NCBI GenBank assembly: GCA_052273485.1
Contig: DAVZID010000024.1
Location: forward strand, 1 to 44,076
DNA from: Anthropogastromicrobium sp052273485
GTDB taxonomy: Bacteria > Bacillota > Clostridia > Lachnospirales > Lachnospiraceae
Length of the DNA: 44,076 bases
Reading direction: 5' to 3'
The position numbers and the translations under genes were made by a program. The stretch's first letter is position 1, and each line of letters opens with the position of its first letter. Below are positions 15,777 through 23,564 of the stretch, piece by piece. The notes under the pieces are model-generated. The model saw only the letters and a program-made list of their open reading frames with translations. It had not been told where the DNA came from and did no database searches.

Positions 15777-16619
15777 ATGGAAAAAGCAATTAAGAGATAT
15801 TTTCCGATCTTCGTGCTTCCAACGATGATCGCATTTACGTTGGGATTTATTATTCCTTTTGTGGAAGGTGTTTATCTGTCCTTCTGCAAGTTTACAACTG
15901 TCAATGATGCAAAATTTGTTGGATTTTCGAATTATGCCAAGGTATTTACGGATGATACTTTTGTCCATGCGTTCTGGTATACAGCAGCATTTACAGTAGT
16001 TAGTGTAATTTTGATTAACGTGTTGGCCTTTGCAGTGGCACTTTTACTGACAAAAGGTTTTAAAGGAACCAACATTTTTCGTACTGTATTTTTTATGCCA
16101 AATCTGATTGGTGGTATCGTGCTCGGTTATATTTGGCAGTTGCTTTTAAACGGTATTCTGATGAATTTTAGCCGTACCCTGACCTACTCCGCTACCTTTG
16201 GTTTCTGGGGACTGATGATTTTAATGTGTTGGCAGCAGATCGGTTATATGATGATCATTTATATTGCAGGTATTCAGAATATTCCTAGTGAGTTAATTGA
16301 GGCTGCTGAGATTGACGGCGCAACAAGGTGGCAGATCTTAAGAAAAGTTACGATTCCGATGGTGATGCCTTCGATTACGGTTTGTACGTTCCTGACACTT
16401 ACCAATTCCTTTAAGCTTTTTGATCAGAACTTGGCTTTGACCAATGGAGAACCGTCCAAGATGTCTGAAATGCTTGCATTGAATATTTATAATACTTTTT
16501 ATGGAAGAACCGGCTATGAAGGTGTTGGTCAGGCAAAGGCAGTGATTTTCTTTATTCTGGTTGCAGCGATTGCTCTGACGCAGAACTACCTGACTAGAAG
16601 AAAGGAGGTTCAGCAGTAA
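15777..16619 (+). CDS. Sugar ABC transporter permease, MalF type
   Basis: An inner-membrane permease of 280 residues with six predicted helices. The EAA loop that contacts the ATPase is visible as ELIEAAEIDGATRWQILRKVTIPM. The fold and order next to a second permease match carbohydrate importers of the MalFG class. ATG 15777 is preferred because AGAAAGG lies 8 bases upstream; a GTG at 15768 would overlap that site. The stop codon overlaps the next start by one base (TAATG). No ATPase is encoded in the operon, so a shared MsmK/MalK-type ATPase elsewhere is likely. Confidence 0.92.
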   Translation: MEKAIKRYFPIFVLPTMIAFTLGFIIPFVEGVYLSFCKFTTVNDAKFVGFSNYAKVFTDDTFVHAFWYTAAFTVVSVILINVLAFAVALLLTKGFKGTNIFRTVFFMPNLIGGIVLGYIWQLLLNGILMNFSRTLTYSATFGFWGLMILMCWQQIGYMMIIYIAGIQNIPSELIEAAEIDGATRWQILRKVTIPMVMPSITVCTFLTLTNSFKLFDQNLALTNGEPSKMSEMLALNIYNTFYGRTGYEGVGQAKAVIFFILVAAIALTQNYLTRRKEVQQ

Positions 16620-17458
16620 TGAAAAAGAAAAGAGTAAAACATGGTGGACTTTTTACGGTCATTTTTAGCATTATTTCCATTGGATATATGTTCCCAATTC
16701 TGCTGGTTTTGATGAATTCCTTTAAGAAGAAGGCTTATATTAGCCGAAAGCCGTTTGCTATTCCTACCGGAAAAATGTATGTGGGACTAGACAATTACAT
16801 CCGTGGCATTAAACAGGCCAATTTCTTTGAGGGTGCGAAATGGAGTACAGTTATCACGGTTGGTTCTGTATTTTTAATCATTCTGTGTACCTCCATGTGT
16901 GCCTGGTACATTGTCCGTGTAAAAAATGCAGTAACGAAGGCAATTTATTATCTGTGTCTTTTTGCTATGATCGTGCCATTTCAGATGGAAATGTTTACAC
17001 TATCAAAGCTGGCAAATACATTGAAATTTAACACTCCTTGGGGACTTTGGATTATTTATCTCGGATTTGGAGCAGGACTTTCGGTCTTTATGTTTACTGG
17101 ATTTGTCAAGTCCATTCCGATAGAGATTGAAGAGGCAGCAATGATCGATGGTTGCAATCCACTGCAGACCTTTTTTGGTGTAGTGCTCCCGGTCTTAAAG
17201 CCAACTTGTGTGACAGTTGCAATTCTTCAGACCATGTGGATTTGGAATGACTACCTACTTCCGTATCTGGTGCTGGATCTGAAAAAATATATCACCATTC
17301 CGATTGCCGTTCAGTATTTGAAAGGCGGTTACGGTTCTGTTGATATGGGTGCCATGATGGGTGTTCTGGTTTTGGCTATCATTCCGATCATTATTTTCTA
17401 TCTCTTCTGTCAAAGATATATTATAGAAGGTGTTGTTGCCGGTGCAGTAAAAGGCTAA
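16619..17458 (+). CDS. Sugar ABC transporter permease, MalG type
   Basis: The second permease of the importer, 279 residues. The EAA motif is EIEEAAMIDGCNPLQTFFGVVLPVLKP, in the usual place about two thirds along. The segment WIWNDYLLPYLVL is typical of the MalG group. AGGAGG precedes the start, which overlaps the previous stop by one base. It works as a heterodimer with the MalF-type protein and takes sugar from the binding protein encoded upstream. Confidence 0.92.
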   Translation: MKKKRVKHGGLFTVIFSIISIGYMFPILLVLMNSFKKKAYISRKPFAIPTGKMYVGLDNYIRGIKQANFFEGAKWSTVITVGSVFLIILCTSMCAWYIVRVKNAVTKAIYYLCLFAMIVPFQMEMFTLSKLANTLKFNTPWGLWIIYLGFGAGLSVFMFTGFVKSIPIEIEEAAMIDGCNPLQTFFGVVLPVLKPTCVTVAILQTMWIWNDYLLPYLVLDLKKYITIPIAVQYLKGGYGSVDMGAMMGVLVLAIIPIIIFYLFCQRYIIEGVVAGAVKG

Positions 17459-17484
17459 ACACAGACAAATAAAGAGGTGAAGGC

Positions 17485-18543
17485 ATGAAAAGTATTACGA
17501 TCAAGGACGTGGCACGTGTCTGTGGTGTAGGAGTCAGTACCGTATCTCGGGCGATTAACAATCATCCGGATATCAACCCAGAGACGAAAGAGATGATCAT
17601 GCAGGTCATCAAAGAAAACAATTATGTGCCGAATAACAGTGCACGTAATTTGAAACGTTCCGATGCCAGAGCTATTGCCATTTTGATTAAAGGAATCAGC
17701 AATCCATTTTTTAATAGCATGATTAAGGTCTTTGAAGAAGAAATCCAGAAAAAGAAATATTCGTTAGTTCTTCAGCATGTAGATGCATGGCAGGATGAAA
17801 CAGAAGTGGCTTTGGAATTGGAGAAAGAAAAAAGGCTGAGAGGAATTGTATTCTTGGGTGGTATTGCATCTCATCCACAGGAACAGCTGAAAAAGATTCC
17901 GGTGCCGTTTGTTTTGAGTACGGTAAGTCTTTTGGGAAAAGAATACAAAAATGATTATTCTTTTGTGTCAGTAAATGACGTAAAGGAGAGTTATCGTATG
18001 ACAGAGTATCTAATCAGCCAAGGACATGAAAAGATCGCACTTATTTGCTCGAATAAAAATGATGTGAGTATCGGTGCACTTCGTCTAATCGGTTATAAAA
18101 AAGCGTTGGAGGCACATAATATTCCAGTGGACGAAAAACGAATCTACCATATGGATCCAGAAGTGGACAGTTATTCTATGGCAAGCGGCTATCGTATGAC
18201 CAAAGCACTTTTAGAAGATGGGGTAGAATGTACGGCGATTTTTGCTATTTCTGACAGTTTAGCAATTGGTGCGGTTCGTGCGCTGATTGATGCAGGGAAA
18301 AGGGTTCCGGAGGATATATCCGTAGCAGGATTTGATGGAACAGAAATGGCGGCCTATTATAATCCTGCCATTACGACAATTCGGCAGCCGGCAGAAAAAA
18401 TGGCAAGAGAAACAATCAAACTTCTTTTTGATAGTATAAAGAAAAAGACAAATGTTCAGCAACTGATTTTTGAAGGAGAATTGATACCGGGAGAATCGGT
18501 GAAAAAACTGAAAACTATGAAAACAGAACCCTTTACAGTCTAA
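17485..18543 (+). CDS. LacI family transcriptional regulator
   Basis: A 352-residue repressor. The N-terminal HTH (ITIKDVARVCGVGVSTVSRAINN, residues 4-26) and hinge helix (NNSARNLKR) are followed by a periplasmic-binding-protein-like sensor domain, with IFAISDSLAIGAVRAL and ISVAGFDGTEMA near the end. It is the last gene of the importer operon, 26 bases after the permease. It most likely binds the twin GGAAACGTT sites ahead of the first gene and responds to the imported sugar. A strong terminator follows directly. Confidence 0.92.
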   Translation: MKSITIKDVARVCGVGVSTVSRAINNHPDINPETKEMIMQVIKENNYVPNNSARNLKRSDARAIAILIKGISNPFFNSMIKVFEEEIQKKKYSLVLQHVDAWQDETEVALELEKEKRLRGIVFLGGIASHPQEQLKKIPVPFVLSTVSLLGKEYKNDYSFVSVNDVKESYRMTEYLISQGHEKIALICSNKNDVSIGALRLIGYKKALEAHNIPVDEKRIYHMDPEVDSYSMASGYRMTKALLEDGVECTAIFAISDSLAIGAVRALIDAGKRVPEDISVAGFDGTEMAAYYNPAITTIRQPAEKMARETIKLLFDSIKKKTNVQQLIFEGELIPGESVKKLKTMKTEPFTV

Positions 18544-18544
18544 G

Positions 18545-18587
18545 AAAAACAGGCAATTACGAAATAGTTCGCAATTGCCTGTTTTTT
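18545..18587 (+). terminator. Terminator of the sugar importer operon
   Basis: AAAACAGGCAATT pairs with AATTGCCTGTTTT across a small loop, followed by TTTTTT. Confidence 0.9.
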
Positions 18588-18643
18588 ATTTGCTTAATTC
18601 AAGAAGTTTTTGCCCTTGGTTAATAGTGCCTTTATAAGAGAGA

Positions 18644-18696
18644 AAAACAACAATCCTGCAGCGGTTAGAATGAAATTACTACAGGATTGTTGTTTT
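18644..18696 (-). terminator. Hairpin terminator after the XRE gene
   Basis: AAAACAACAATCCTG (18644-18658) and CAGGATTGTTGTTTT (18682-18696) form a perfect 15-bp stem. On the minus strand it follows the XRE gene by 47 bases and ends in GTTTTTCTC. Confidence 0.7.
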
Positions 18697-18743
18697 GAGT
18701 TTGATGTGCGCTATTTTTCTGCTTACTCTGTGTTTCAGGATTT

Positions 18744-19106
18744 TTATAATTGCTTTTGCTTTGTATGTTTCGTGTCTTCGAGTGAGAGATAAGGTAACAT
18801 CGCCTTGAGCAGATCTGCAAGGCGATTTCGCTGCTGCATTGGAAGATCACGAATCATTACGGACAGAGCATCCTCTGGCAGTTCGTTATGATATGTATTT
18901 GGTTTTCCGTAGAGCAGATAGTCGCTTGAGACTTCCAGACATCGTGAAAGATCGTTAAGTGTGTACAGACTCATAGTCTTTACACCACGTTCTAGCTCGT
19001 AGACATAATGAGGAGAAACATCGAGACGTTCGGCAAGTTTTTCCTGTGTTAGGTGTTTTTGTTTTCGACAGAGTTTAATGCGCATTCCTATTTGTTCAAA
19101 GTCCAT
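18744..19106 (-). CDS. XRE family transcriptional regulator
   Basis: A 120-residue regulator with a Cro/CI-type HTH in residues 5-60. The conserved helices are IKLCRKQKHLTQEKLAERLDV and VYELERGVKTMSLYTLNDL, ending in the usual EVSSDYLLYGK. The C-terminal half is helical with no recognisable sensor. AGGAGG stands 10 bases before ATG. It is transcribed away from the small gene at 19333, and the gap between them holds several palindromes, so it may control that promoter and its own. Confidence 0.9.
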   Translation of the reverse strand: MDFEQIGMRIKLCRKQKHLTQEKLAERLDVSPHYVYELERGVKTMSLYTLNDLSRCLEVSSDYLLYGKPNTYHNELPEDALSVMIRDLPMQQRNRLADLLKAMLPYLSLEDTKHTKQKQL

Positions 19107-19156
19107 AGATAATACCTCCTAATATAAGAATATATCCGATAGATAGGAGAAATAAC

Positions 19157-19211
19157 TTGCTTATAGCAACAAAAATAGTCAAAAACTATCCAATAGTGGT
19201 AAAAAATACCA
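19157..19211. promoter_or_regulatory. Palindromes between XRE and the divergent small gene
   Basis: Three short dyads occur in the divergent gap: TTGCTTATAGCAA (19157-19169), ATAGTCAAAAACTAT (19175-19189) and TGGTAAAAAATACCA (19197-19211). They are candidate operators for the XRE protein. They do not share one core, so which is bound is open. Confidence 0.4.
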
Positions 19212-19259
19212 AAAGCAGTAGTATATTGTTGAAAATACCAGAAATGTCTATAATTGTGA

Positions 19260-19288
19260 TTGCGTTTTACAGCCAAATTTGGTATGAT
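19260..19288 (+). promoter_or_regulatory. Promoter of the 59-residue protein gene
   Basis: TTGCGT (19260-19265) and TATGAT (19283-19288) are spaced 17 bases. A perfect CCAAATTTGG dyad (19273-19282) fills the end of the spacer, a further possible operator. Confidence 0.55.
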
Positions 19289-19332
19289 AAGATATCAGAA
19301 ATGAAAATATAAATAGGAGGCCGAACTCGGTA

Positions 19333-19512
19333 ATGTGGAAAATTAAACATATATTTGATGGAGAGTATGGCTGCGAGGAGTTGGAACCTGGAGCAAATCC
19401 CCAAGTATCGGTGACGTTGGTAAATGATAAGGGAGAAACAAAAATTCTTTCCGTTGAGGATCAATGGTTAATTCAGAATGATTTGTCTGAGGGGTCAAGA
19501 TGGCCAGACTAG
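19333..19512 (+). CDS. Small acidic protein of unknown function (59 aa)
   Basis: An ORF of 59 codons from ATG 19333 to TAG 19510-19512, with AGGAGG 11 bases upstream. The protein begins MWKIKHIFDGEYGCEELEP and ends DLSEGSRWPD. The middle PQVSVTLVNDKGETKILSVED reads like a beta-hairpin. I recall similar short proteins in Clostridia beside redox genes but cannot name a family. Codon use and the start signal suggest a real gene. It lies 56 bases before the flavin-reductase-like gene, probably on the same transcript. No catalytic motif is visible. Confidence 0.65.
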   Translation: MWKIKHIFDGEYGCEELEPGANPQVSVTLVNDKGETKILSVEDQWLIQNDLSEGSRWPD

Positions 19513-19568
19513 GCAAGGTAGCAGCTGTAGTAAAGAGAAGCTAGTGGTAAAAGGTAGGGAGGAGCTAT

Positions 19569-20099
19569 ATGCGTAAAAATATTGGAAGGAAATCATGGTT
19601 TTATCCACTTCCAATACTTGTTATTGGAACTTATGATGGAGATGGTACACCGAATGCAGTAAATGCATTTTATGGCACTCTTTGTCGATCGGATATGATC
19701 GAACTAAGCATTAGCCACAATGGAAGTGCATTTAAAAATATTTTGGAAAATAAGGCATTTACAGTGAATTTTGCAGATGCAAAAAATGTAGATAAGAAAA
19801 GAGAAGATAAGGATAAACGATTTTCAAAAGAGGAGAAAGAGAGAAGTAAATTCGTTGAAAAAAGTGGATCGTGTAAGATAAAAAAAAGAAACTGGACTGC
19901 AATTCAATCGAAATTTGTCAATGCACCTGCTTTTGAAGAATTTCCGGTTACGTGGGAATGTGTACTTAGTCGGGTAACAGAGAATGGAAATGTGATTGGA
20001 TCGTTGAAAAATATAAGCGCAGATGAAAATGTCTTGAATGAAAAAGGCGTTGTATCTACAGAAAAGTTTAAAAAATGTGGGATTTGTTTTGAAAGTTAA
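19569..20099 (+). pseudogene. Degenerate flavin-reductase (flavoredoxin)-like gene
   Basis: The first 75 residues match the flavin reductase/flavoredoxin fold: MRKNIGRKSWFYPLPILVIG, DGTPNAVNAFYG and FKNILENKAFTVNFADA. In intact relatives a CDYVGIVSGNK-type flavin contact segment comes next. Here it is replaced by about 30 highly charged residues (KKREDKDKRFSKEEKERSK). Homology resumes at WTAIQSKFVNAPAFEEFPVTWEC and then stops at CGICFES, about 20 residues short of the usual GEKVGNAF end. In the next frame, KLSEKI just downstream may be a relic of that end. I read it as a decayed or strongly altered flavoprotein; it may still be translated (GGGAGGAG before ATG). Confidence 0.6.
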
Positions 20100-20131
20100 G
20101 TGAAAAAATTGTTTTTAAGAAGGAGAAAAAT

Positions 20132-20227
20132 ATGAGTATTTCAAAATTGACACCATTTATTGATTGTCGTTTGTCCCCAAAACAATGTTCACCATTTCAT
20201 GGAAGCAAGTTTGAAGGTTTATTATAA
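20132..20227 (+). CDS. Possible 31-residue small protein or remnant
   Basis: ATG 20132 follows an AGAAGGAG site by 7 bases, and the frame closes at TAA 20225-20227. The peptide starts MSISKLTPFIDCRLSPKQCS. No family is recognised. The good start signal argues for translation. The short length and position between a decayed gene and an intact one argue for a remnant. Confidence 0.25.
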   Translation: MSISKLTPFIDCRLSPKQCSPFHGSKFEGLL

Positions 20228-20261
20228 AAGGACAGTAATCAAAAACAAAGGAGAACCTACT

Positions 20262-21257
20262 ATGAAAATTGTAGTATTGGATGGATATACGGAAAATCCA
20301 GGCGATTTGAGTTGGGATGGATTTCGTCAGTTTGGAGAGGTAACGATTTATGATCGAACGCCTAAAGACCTTGTCTGTGCGCGTATGGTGGACGCAGAGG
20401 TTGTCTTTACCAATAAGACTGTGATTACTAGAGAAATGATCGAGGCGAGCCATGCGCTTCGCTTTATTGGGACACTCTCTACTGGTTATAATACGGTGGA
20501 TTTGGATGCAGCAAATGAGCGTAACATTCCAGTCAGCAACATTCCGAATTATAGTACACAGGCAGTAGCACAGCTAACAATGGCTTTGTTATTGGAAATT
20601 TGCCATCATGTGGGTGCTCATTCTGAGCAAGTATTGTCAGGAAAATGGAGCAGCTGCCCAGATTTTTGCTTCTGGAGCTATCCAACGATGGAACTTGCCA
20701 AAAAGACAATCGGAATTATCGGTTTTGGCAGTATTGGCCAGGCAGTTGCCCGGCTGGCAGTGGCGTTTGGCATGGAGGTAGTTGCTTACGGTCATCATGG
20801 AATCAAAGAAGAATTGCTAGGCGAACATATAAAGTCAGTTAGTTTAGAAGAACTGTATCAGATATCCGATATCATCAGTCTTCATTGTCCATTAACAAAA
20901 GAAAACCGGGCAATGGTCAATAAAGATAGCATCGATCGGATGAAGGATGGTGTGATTTTGTTAAATACAGCAAGAGGTCCGCTAATCTGTGAACAGGATC
21001 TTGCAAATGCACTCGCTTCAGGAAAGGTTTCCTATGCGGCAATGGATGTCGTAGAGATAGAGCCAATTCCAGAGGATAGTCCACTATTGACGGCGCCAAA
21101 TGTATTTATTACACCACATATTGCATGGGCAGCAAAGGAAACACGTCAACGATTGATGGACATTGCTGTGGCAAATTTGGCTGCTTATGTGCAGGGAAAA
21201 CCAATTCATGTAGTAAATCCGGATTACTTGCAAAAAACAAGTTACGTTTACGATTGA
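20262..21257 (+). CDS. D-2-hydroxyacid dehydrogenase (NAD-binding)
   Basis: A 331-residue enzyme that interconverts 2-oxoacids and D-2-hydroxyacids with NAD(P)H. The Rossmann motif is GIIGFGSIG (151-159). The catalytic triad is visible: Arg in NTARGPLI, Glu in VVEIEPIPEDSPL and His in ITPHIAWA. The layout is closest to glycerate/hydroxypyruvate dehydrogenase-like members; the physiological substrate is not evident. ATG 20262 is chosen because AAAGGAG lies just upstream and the protein then starts with MKIVVLDGYT as relatives do. The open frame extends upstream to a TTG at 20160, without support. The last residues run into a gene remnant. Confidence 0.88.
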   Translation: MKIVVLDGYTENPGDLSWDGFRQFGEVTIYDRTPKDLVCARMVDAEVVFTNKTVITREMIEASHALRFIGTLSTGYNTVDLDAANERNIPVSNIPNYSTQAVAQLTMALLLEICHHVGAHSEQVLSGKWSSCPDFCFWSYPTMELAKKTIGIIGFGSIGQAVARLAVAFGMEVVAYGHHGIKEELLGEHIKSVSLEELYQISDIISLHCPLTKENRAMVNKDSIDRMKDGVILLNTARGPLICEQDLANALASGKVSYAAMDVVEIEPIPEDSPLLTAPNVFITPHIAWAAKETRQRLMDIAVANLAAYVQGKPIHVVNPDYLQKTSYVYD

Positions 21258-21384
21258 GCGGATCAATACGGATGAGCAGATGTACGGTGAGATTAATGCG
21301 ATGGATGGTGATTGCCGCACATATGGTGTCTTTTATCTGGCAACCGGATCAAATGGTTTGATTGCCGGGCGAGAAAAAGAGTAA
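21232..21384 (+). pseudogene. C-terminal remnant of a beta-propeller/GH74-like protein
   Basis: In the frame ending at TAA 21382-21384 the DNA reads VTFTIERINTDEQMYG, then GDCRTYGVFYLATGSNGLIAG. This resembles the C-terminal blade of GH74/BNR-repeat glycosidases, where a GDPR-x-YGRVY-x-G-TNGRG segment closes the propeller (family knowledge; match by eye). There is no start codon or upstream domain. The 5' end is fused into the dehydrogenase 3' end, so a deletion probably joined the two. Confidence 0.4.
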
Positions 21385-21416
21385 TGAATTGAAACAAAAA
21401 AAGAACAGGAGAAACT

Positions 21417-23261
21417 ATGAATTTATTGTCTTTGGAACAGGCACAGAAAAACTATGGAGAAAAGGTACTGCTAAAAAATGCGGACTTTTATTTGAATGAG
21501 GGCGAGAAGGTTGGAATCATTGGAATCAATGGAACTGGAAAGTCAACATTACTTCGGATTTTGGCAGGAAAGGAAGAACCGGATGAGGGCACACGTACCG
21601 TAGCAAATCATGTGGTCATTCGTTTTCTGGAACAAAATCCACAGATGCCGCCAGAAGAGAGTGTACTTGAATATGTTCTGCATGGAGAGCCAGAAGAGGA
21701 TCGCTGGCAGCTAGAGCCGGATGCAAAGACACTTTTGACGACATTTGAGCTAGGAAATTTTAATCAGCCGTGTGGACAGCTCTCTGGAGGACAAAAAAAG
21801 CGAGCGGCGCTTGCAAAGACATTGCTTCGCCCGGCAGATATCTTGATCTTGGATGAGCCGACAAACCATCTGGATACTAAGATGGCGGACTGGTTGGAGG
21901 AGTATCTGAAGCGTTATCGCGGAGCCATGATTATGGTAACACATGATCGCTATTTTCTAGATCAGGTAACAAATCGGATTACGGAGCTTGATCATGGAAA
22001 TCTGTATTCCTATGAGACAAATTATTCGGGTTATCTGGAGAAAAAGGCAGAGCGAGAGCAAAATGAGGATTCGGCGGCAGCAAAGCGAAAGAATCTTTTA
22101 CGTACCGAACTGGAATGGCTTAATCGTGGCGCACGTGCGCGTTCAACAAAGCAAAAAGCGCATATTCAGCGAATTGAAAATTTACAGGAACAGCGTGGTC
22201 CGGTACGAGATCGCACCGTGCAGTTAGACAGTGTGGCAAGTCGTCTTGGAAAGACAACACTGGAGGTCGAAAATTTGGCAGGCGGTTATCCGGGACATGA
22301 GTGTTTCCATGACTTCAATTATATCTTTTTAAAGGGAGACAGAATCGGTATTGTCGGAGCAAACGGTTGTGGAAAGACCACTCTGATGAAGATTTTAGCG
22401 GGAACAGTGCCGCCGCTTGCCGGAACGAGGAAGGCTGGTATTACGCTTAAAATTGGCTACTATACACAGGAGATCGCAACCGATCCGTCGGCAGGTGTTG
22501 CCTATATGGATCCAGATAAGCGCGTGATTGATTACATTCGTGACACGGCAGAATATGTGCGCACACCAGATGGAAGTGTATCCGCATCGGTTATGCTAGA
22601 TCGCTTTTTGTTTCCACCGGTTGTTCAGCAGCAGCTAATTCGCAGTCTTTCTGGTGGTGAGAAAAAGCGTCTGTATCTTCTTCGTGTCTTGATGGAGGAA
22701 CCAAATTTTCTGTTGCTCGATGAGCCGGCCAATGATCTGGATATTCGTACGATGGAGGTTTTAGAGGATTATCTGGACCGTTTTGAGGGTATTGTAGTGA
22801 CGGTATCGCATGATCGCTATTTTCTGGATCGCTGCGTGACTCGTATGTTTGCATTTGAGGAGGACCATACGCTTCGACAGTATGAGGGTGGTTACAGCGA
22901 TTATGCAGCGGTACGCCAGGCAGAGGAGGAAGAAAAGCAACAAGCAGAGCGCGAGAAGGAAAAGAAAAAACAAAAGGCAGAGGAGCAGGTGGGACGAAAG
23001 CCTACCAGGGAGCAGAAGCTTCGGTTTAGCTATCAGGAGCAGCGCGAGTATAATACAATTGAGGAGGATATCCAGAAATTGGAGGAAACGCTTGAACAGC
23101 TTGAAAAGGATATGAGCGCGGCGGCAACCGATTTTGTGCGCCTTCGTGAGCTGTCAGAGAAGAAGGAAGAAAGTGAATCACTCCTTGATCAGAAAATGGA
23201 TCGCTGGGTATATCTGAGTGATTTGGCAGAGCGCATCGAAGCACAGAATGCAAACAAGTGA
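21417..23261 (+). CDS. ABC-F family ATPase, Uup-like
   Basis: A 614-residue soluble protein with two ABC domains and no membrane segment. The first nucleotide site has GINGTGKST and DEPTNHLD; the second has GANGCGKTT and DEPANDLD. The signatures are LSGGQKKR and LSGGEKKR. The P-site linker between domains includes LNRGARARSTKQKAHIQRIE, typical of Uup/EttA proteins. The C-terminus is a charged coiled coil (about 505-610) as in Uup. Such proteins bind the ribosomal E site and rescue stalled or drug-blocked ribosomes. Whether it gives antibiotic resistance cannot be read from the sequence. AGGAG precedes ATG. It lies 160 bases after the dehydrogenase with no clear promoter. Confidence 0.9.
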   Translation: MNLLSLEQAQKNYGEKVLLKNADFYLNEGEKVGIIGINGTGKSTLLRILAGKEEPDEGTRTVANHVVIRFLEQNPQMPPEESVLEYVLHGEPEEDRWQLEPDAKTLLTTFELGNFNQPCGQLSGGQKKRAALAKTLLRPADILILDEPTNHLDTKMADWLEEYLKRYRGAMIMVTHDRYFLDQVTNRITELDHGNLYSYETNYSGYLEKKAEREQNEDSAAAKRKNLLRTELEWLNRGARARSTKQKAHIQRIENLQEQRGPVRDRTVQLDSVASRLGKTTLEVENLAGGYPGHECFHDFNYIFLKGDRIGIVGANGCGKTTLMKILAGTVPPLAGTRKAGITLKIGYYTQEIATDPSAGVAYMDPDKRVIDYIRDTAEYVRTPDGSVSASVMLDRFLFPPVVQQQLIRSLSGGEKKRLYLLRVLMEEPNFLLLDEPANDLDIRTMEVLEDYLDRFEGIVVTVSHDRYFLDRCVTRMFAFEEDHTLRQYEGGYSDYAAVRQAEEEEKQQAEREKEKKKQKAEEQVGRKPTREQKLRFSYQEQREYNTIEEDIQKLEETLEQLEKDMSAAATDFVRLRELSEKKEESESLLDQKMDRWVYLSDLAERIEAQNANK

Positions 23262-23318
23262 GTAGGTTGATTCAATCACTTTATTCAAATTGATTTGGAA
23301 AGGCATGGTTAGAAGAGA

Positions 23319-23564
23319 ATGAGTAAGAGTATTTTAATTAAGGATACCACAAAGGAAGAGCGCATTGCATTGATAAGGGAATGGATTCCAGATGATGATG
23401 GCTGCAGTGACAACTGTGGAATTGATCTGTGGGATATGTATGATGCCTATATTAAGGGTGAGAAGGAAATTGCTCAGATTAACATGGAATTTCACGCAAA
23501 TTACTACGCCGAGCAGGACACAAAAGATGCTCCGGGATGTGGACAGGGCTATGGAAGACGATAA
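23319..23564 (+). CDS. Small conserved-looking Cys-containing protein (81 aa)
   Basis: An 81-residue acidic protein that opens SILIKDTTKEERIALIREW. It contains CSDNCGIDLWDMYDAYIKGEKE and then AQINMEFHANY. Its CxxxC pair could bind metal or form a disulfide. I recall similar short proteins in Lachnospiraceae but no function. The start is ATG 23319; the ribosome binding site is weak (AGAAGAG). The stop codon lies inside the start of the esterase-like gene, so the two are probably expressed together. Confidence 0.65.
   Translation: MSKSILIKDTTKEERIALIREWIPDDDGCSDNCGIDLWDMYDAYIKGEKEIAQINMEFHANYYAEQDTKDAPGCGQGYGRR

Noticed and set aside
15384..15968. 194-residue antisense ORF spanning the end of the binding protein gene and the start of the permease gene
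   Set aside because: It crosses the attenuator and two convincing genes on the other strand. Its Ser/Ala repeat is the reverse reading of the acidic tail repeats.
21417..23261. Dedicated antibiotic-resistance ABC-F gene
   Set aside because: The C-terminal coiled coil and P-site linker fit housekeeping Uup/EttA-type proteins. There is no attenuator leader peptide typical of resistance ABC-F genes.
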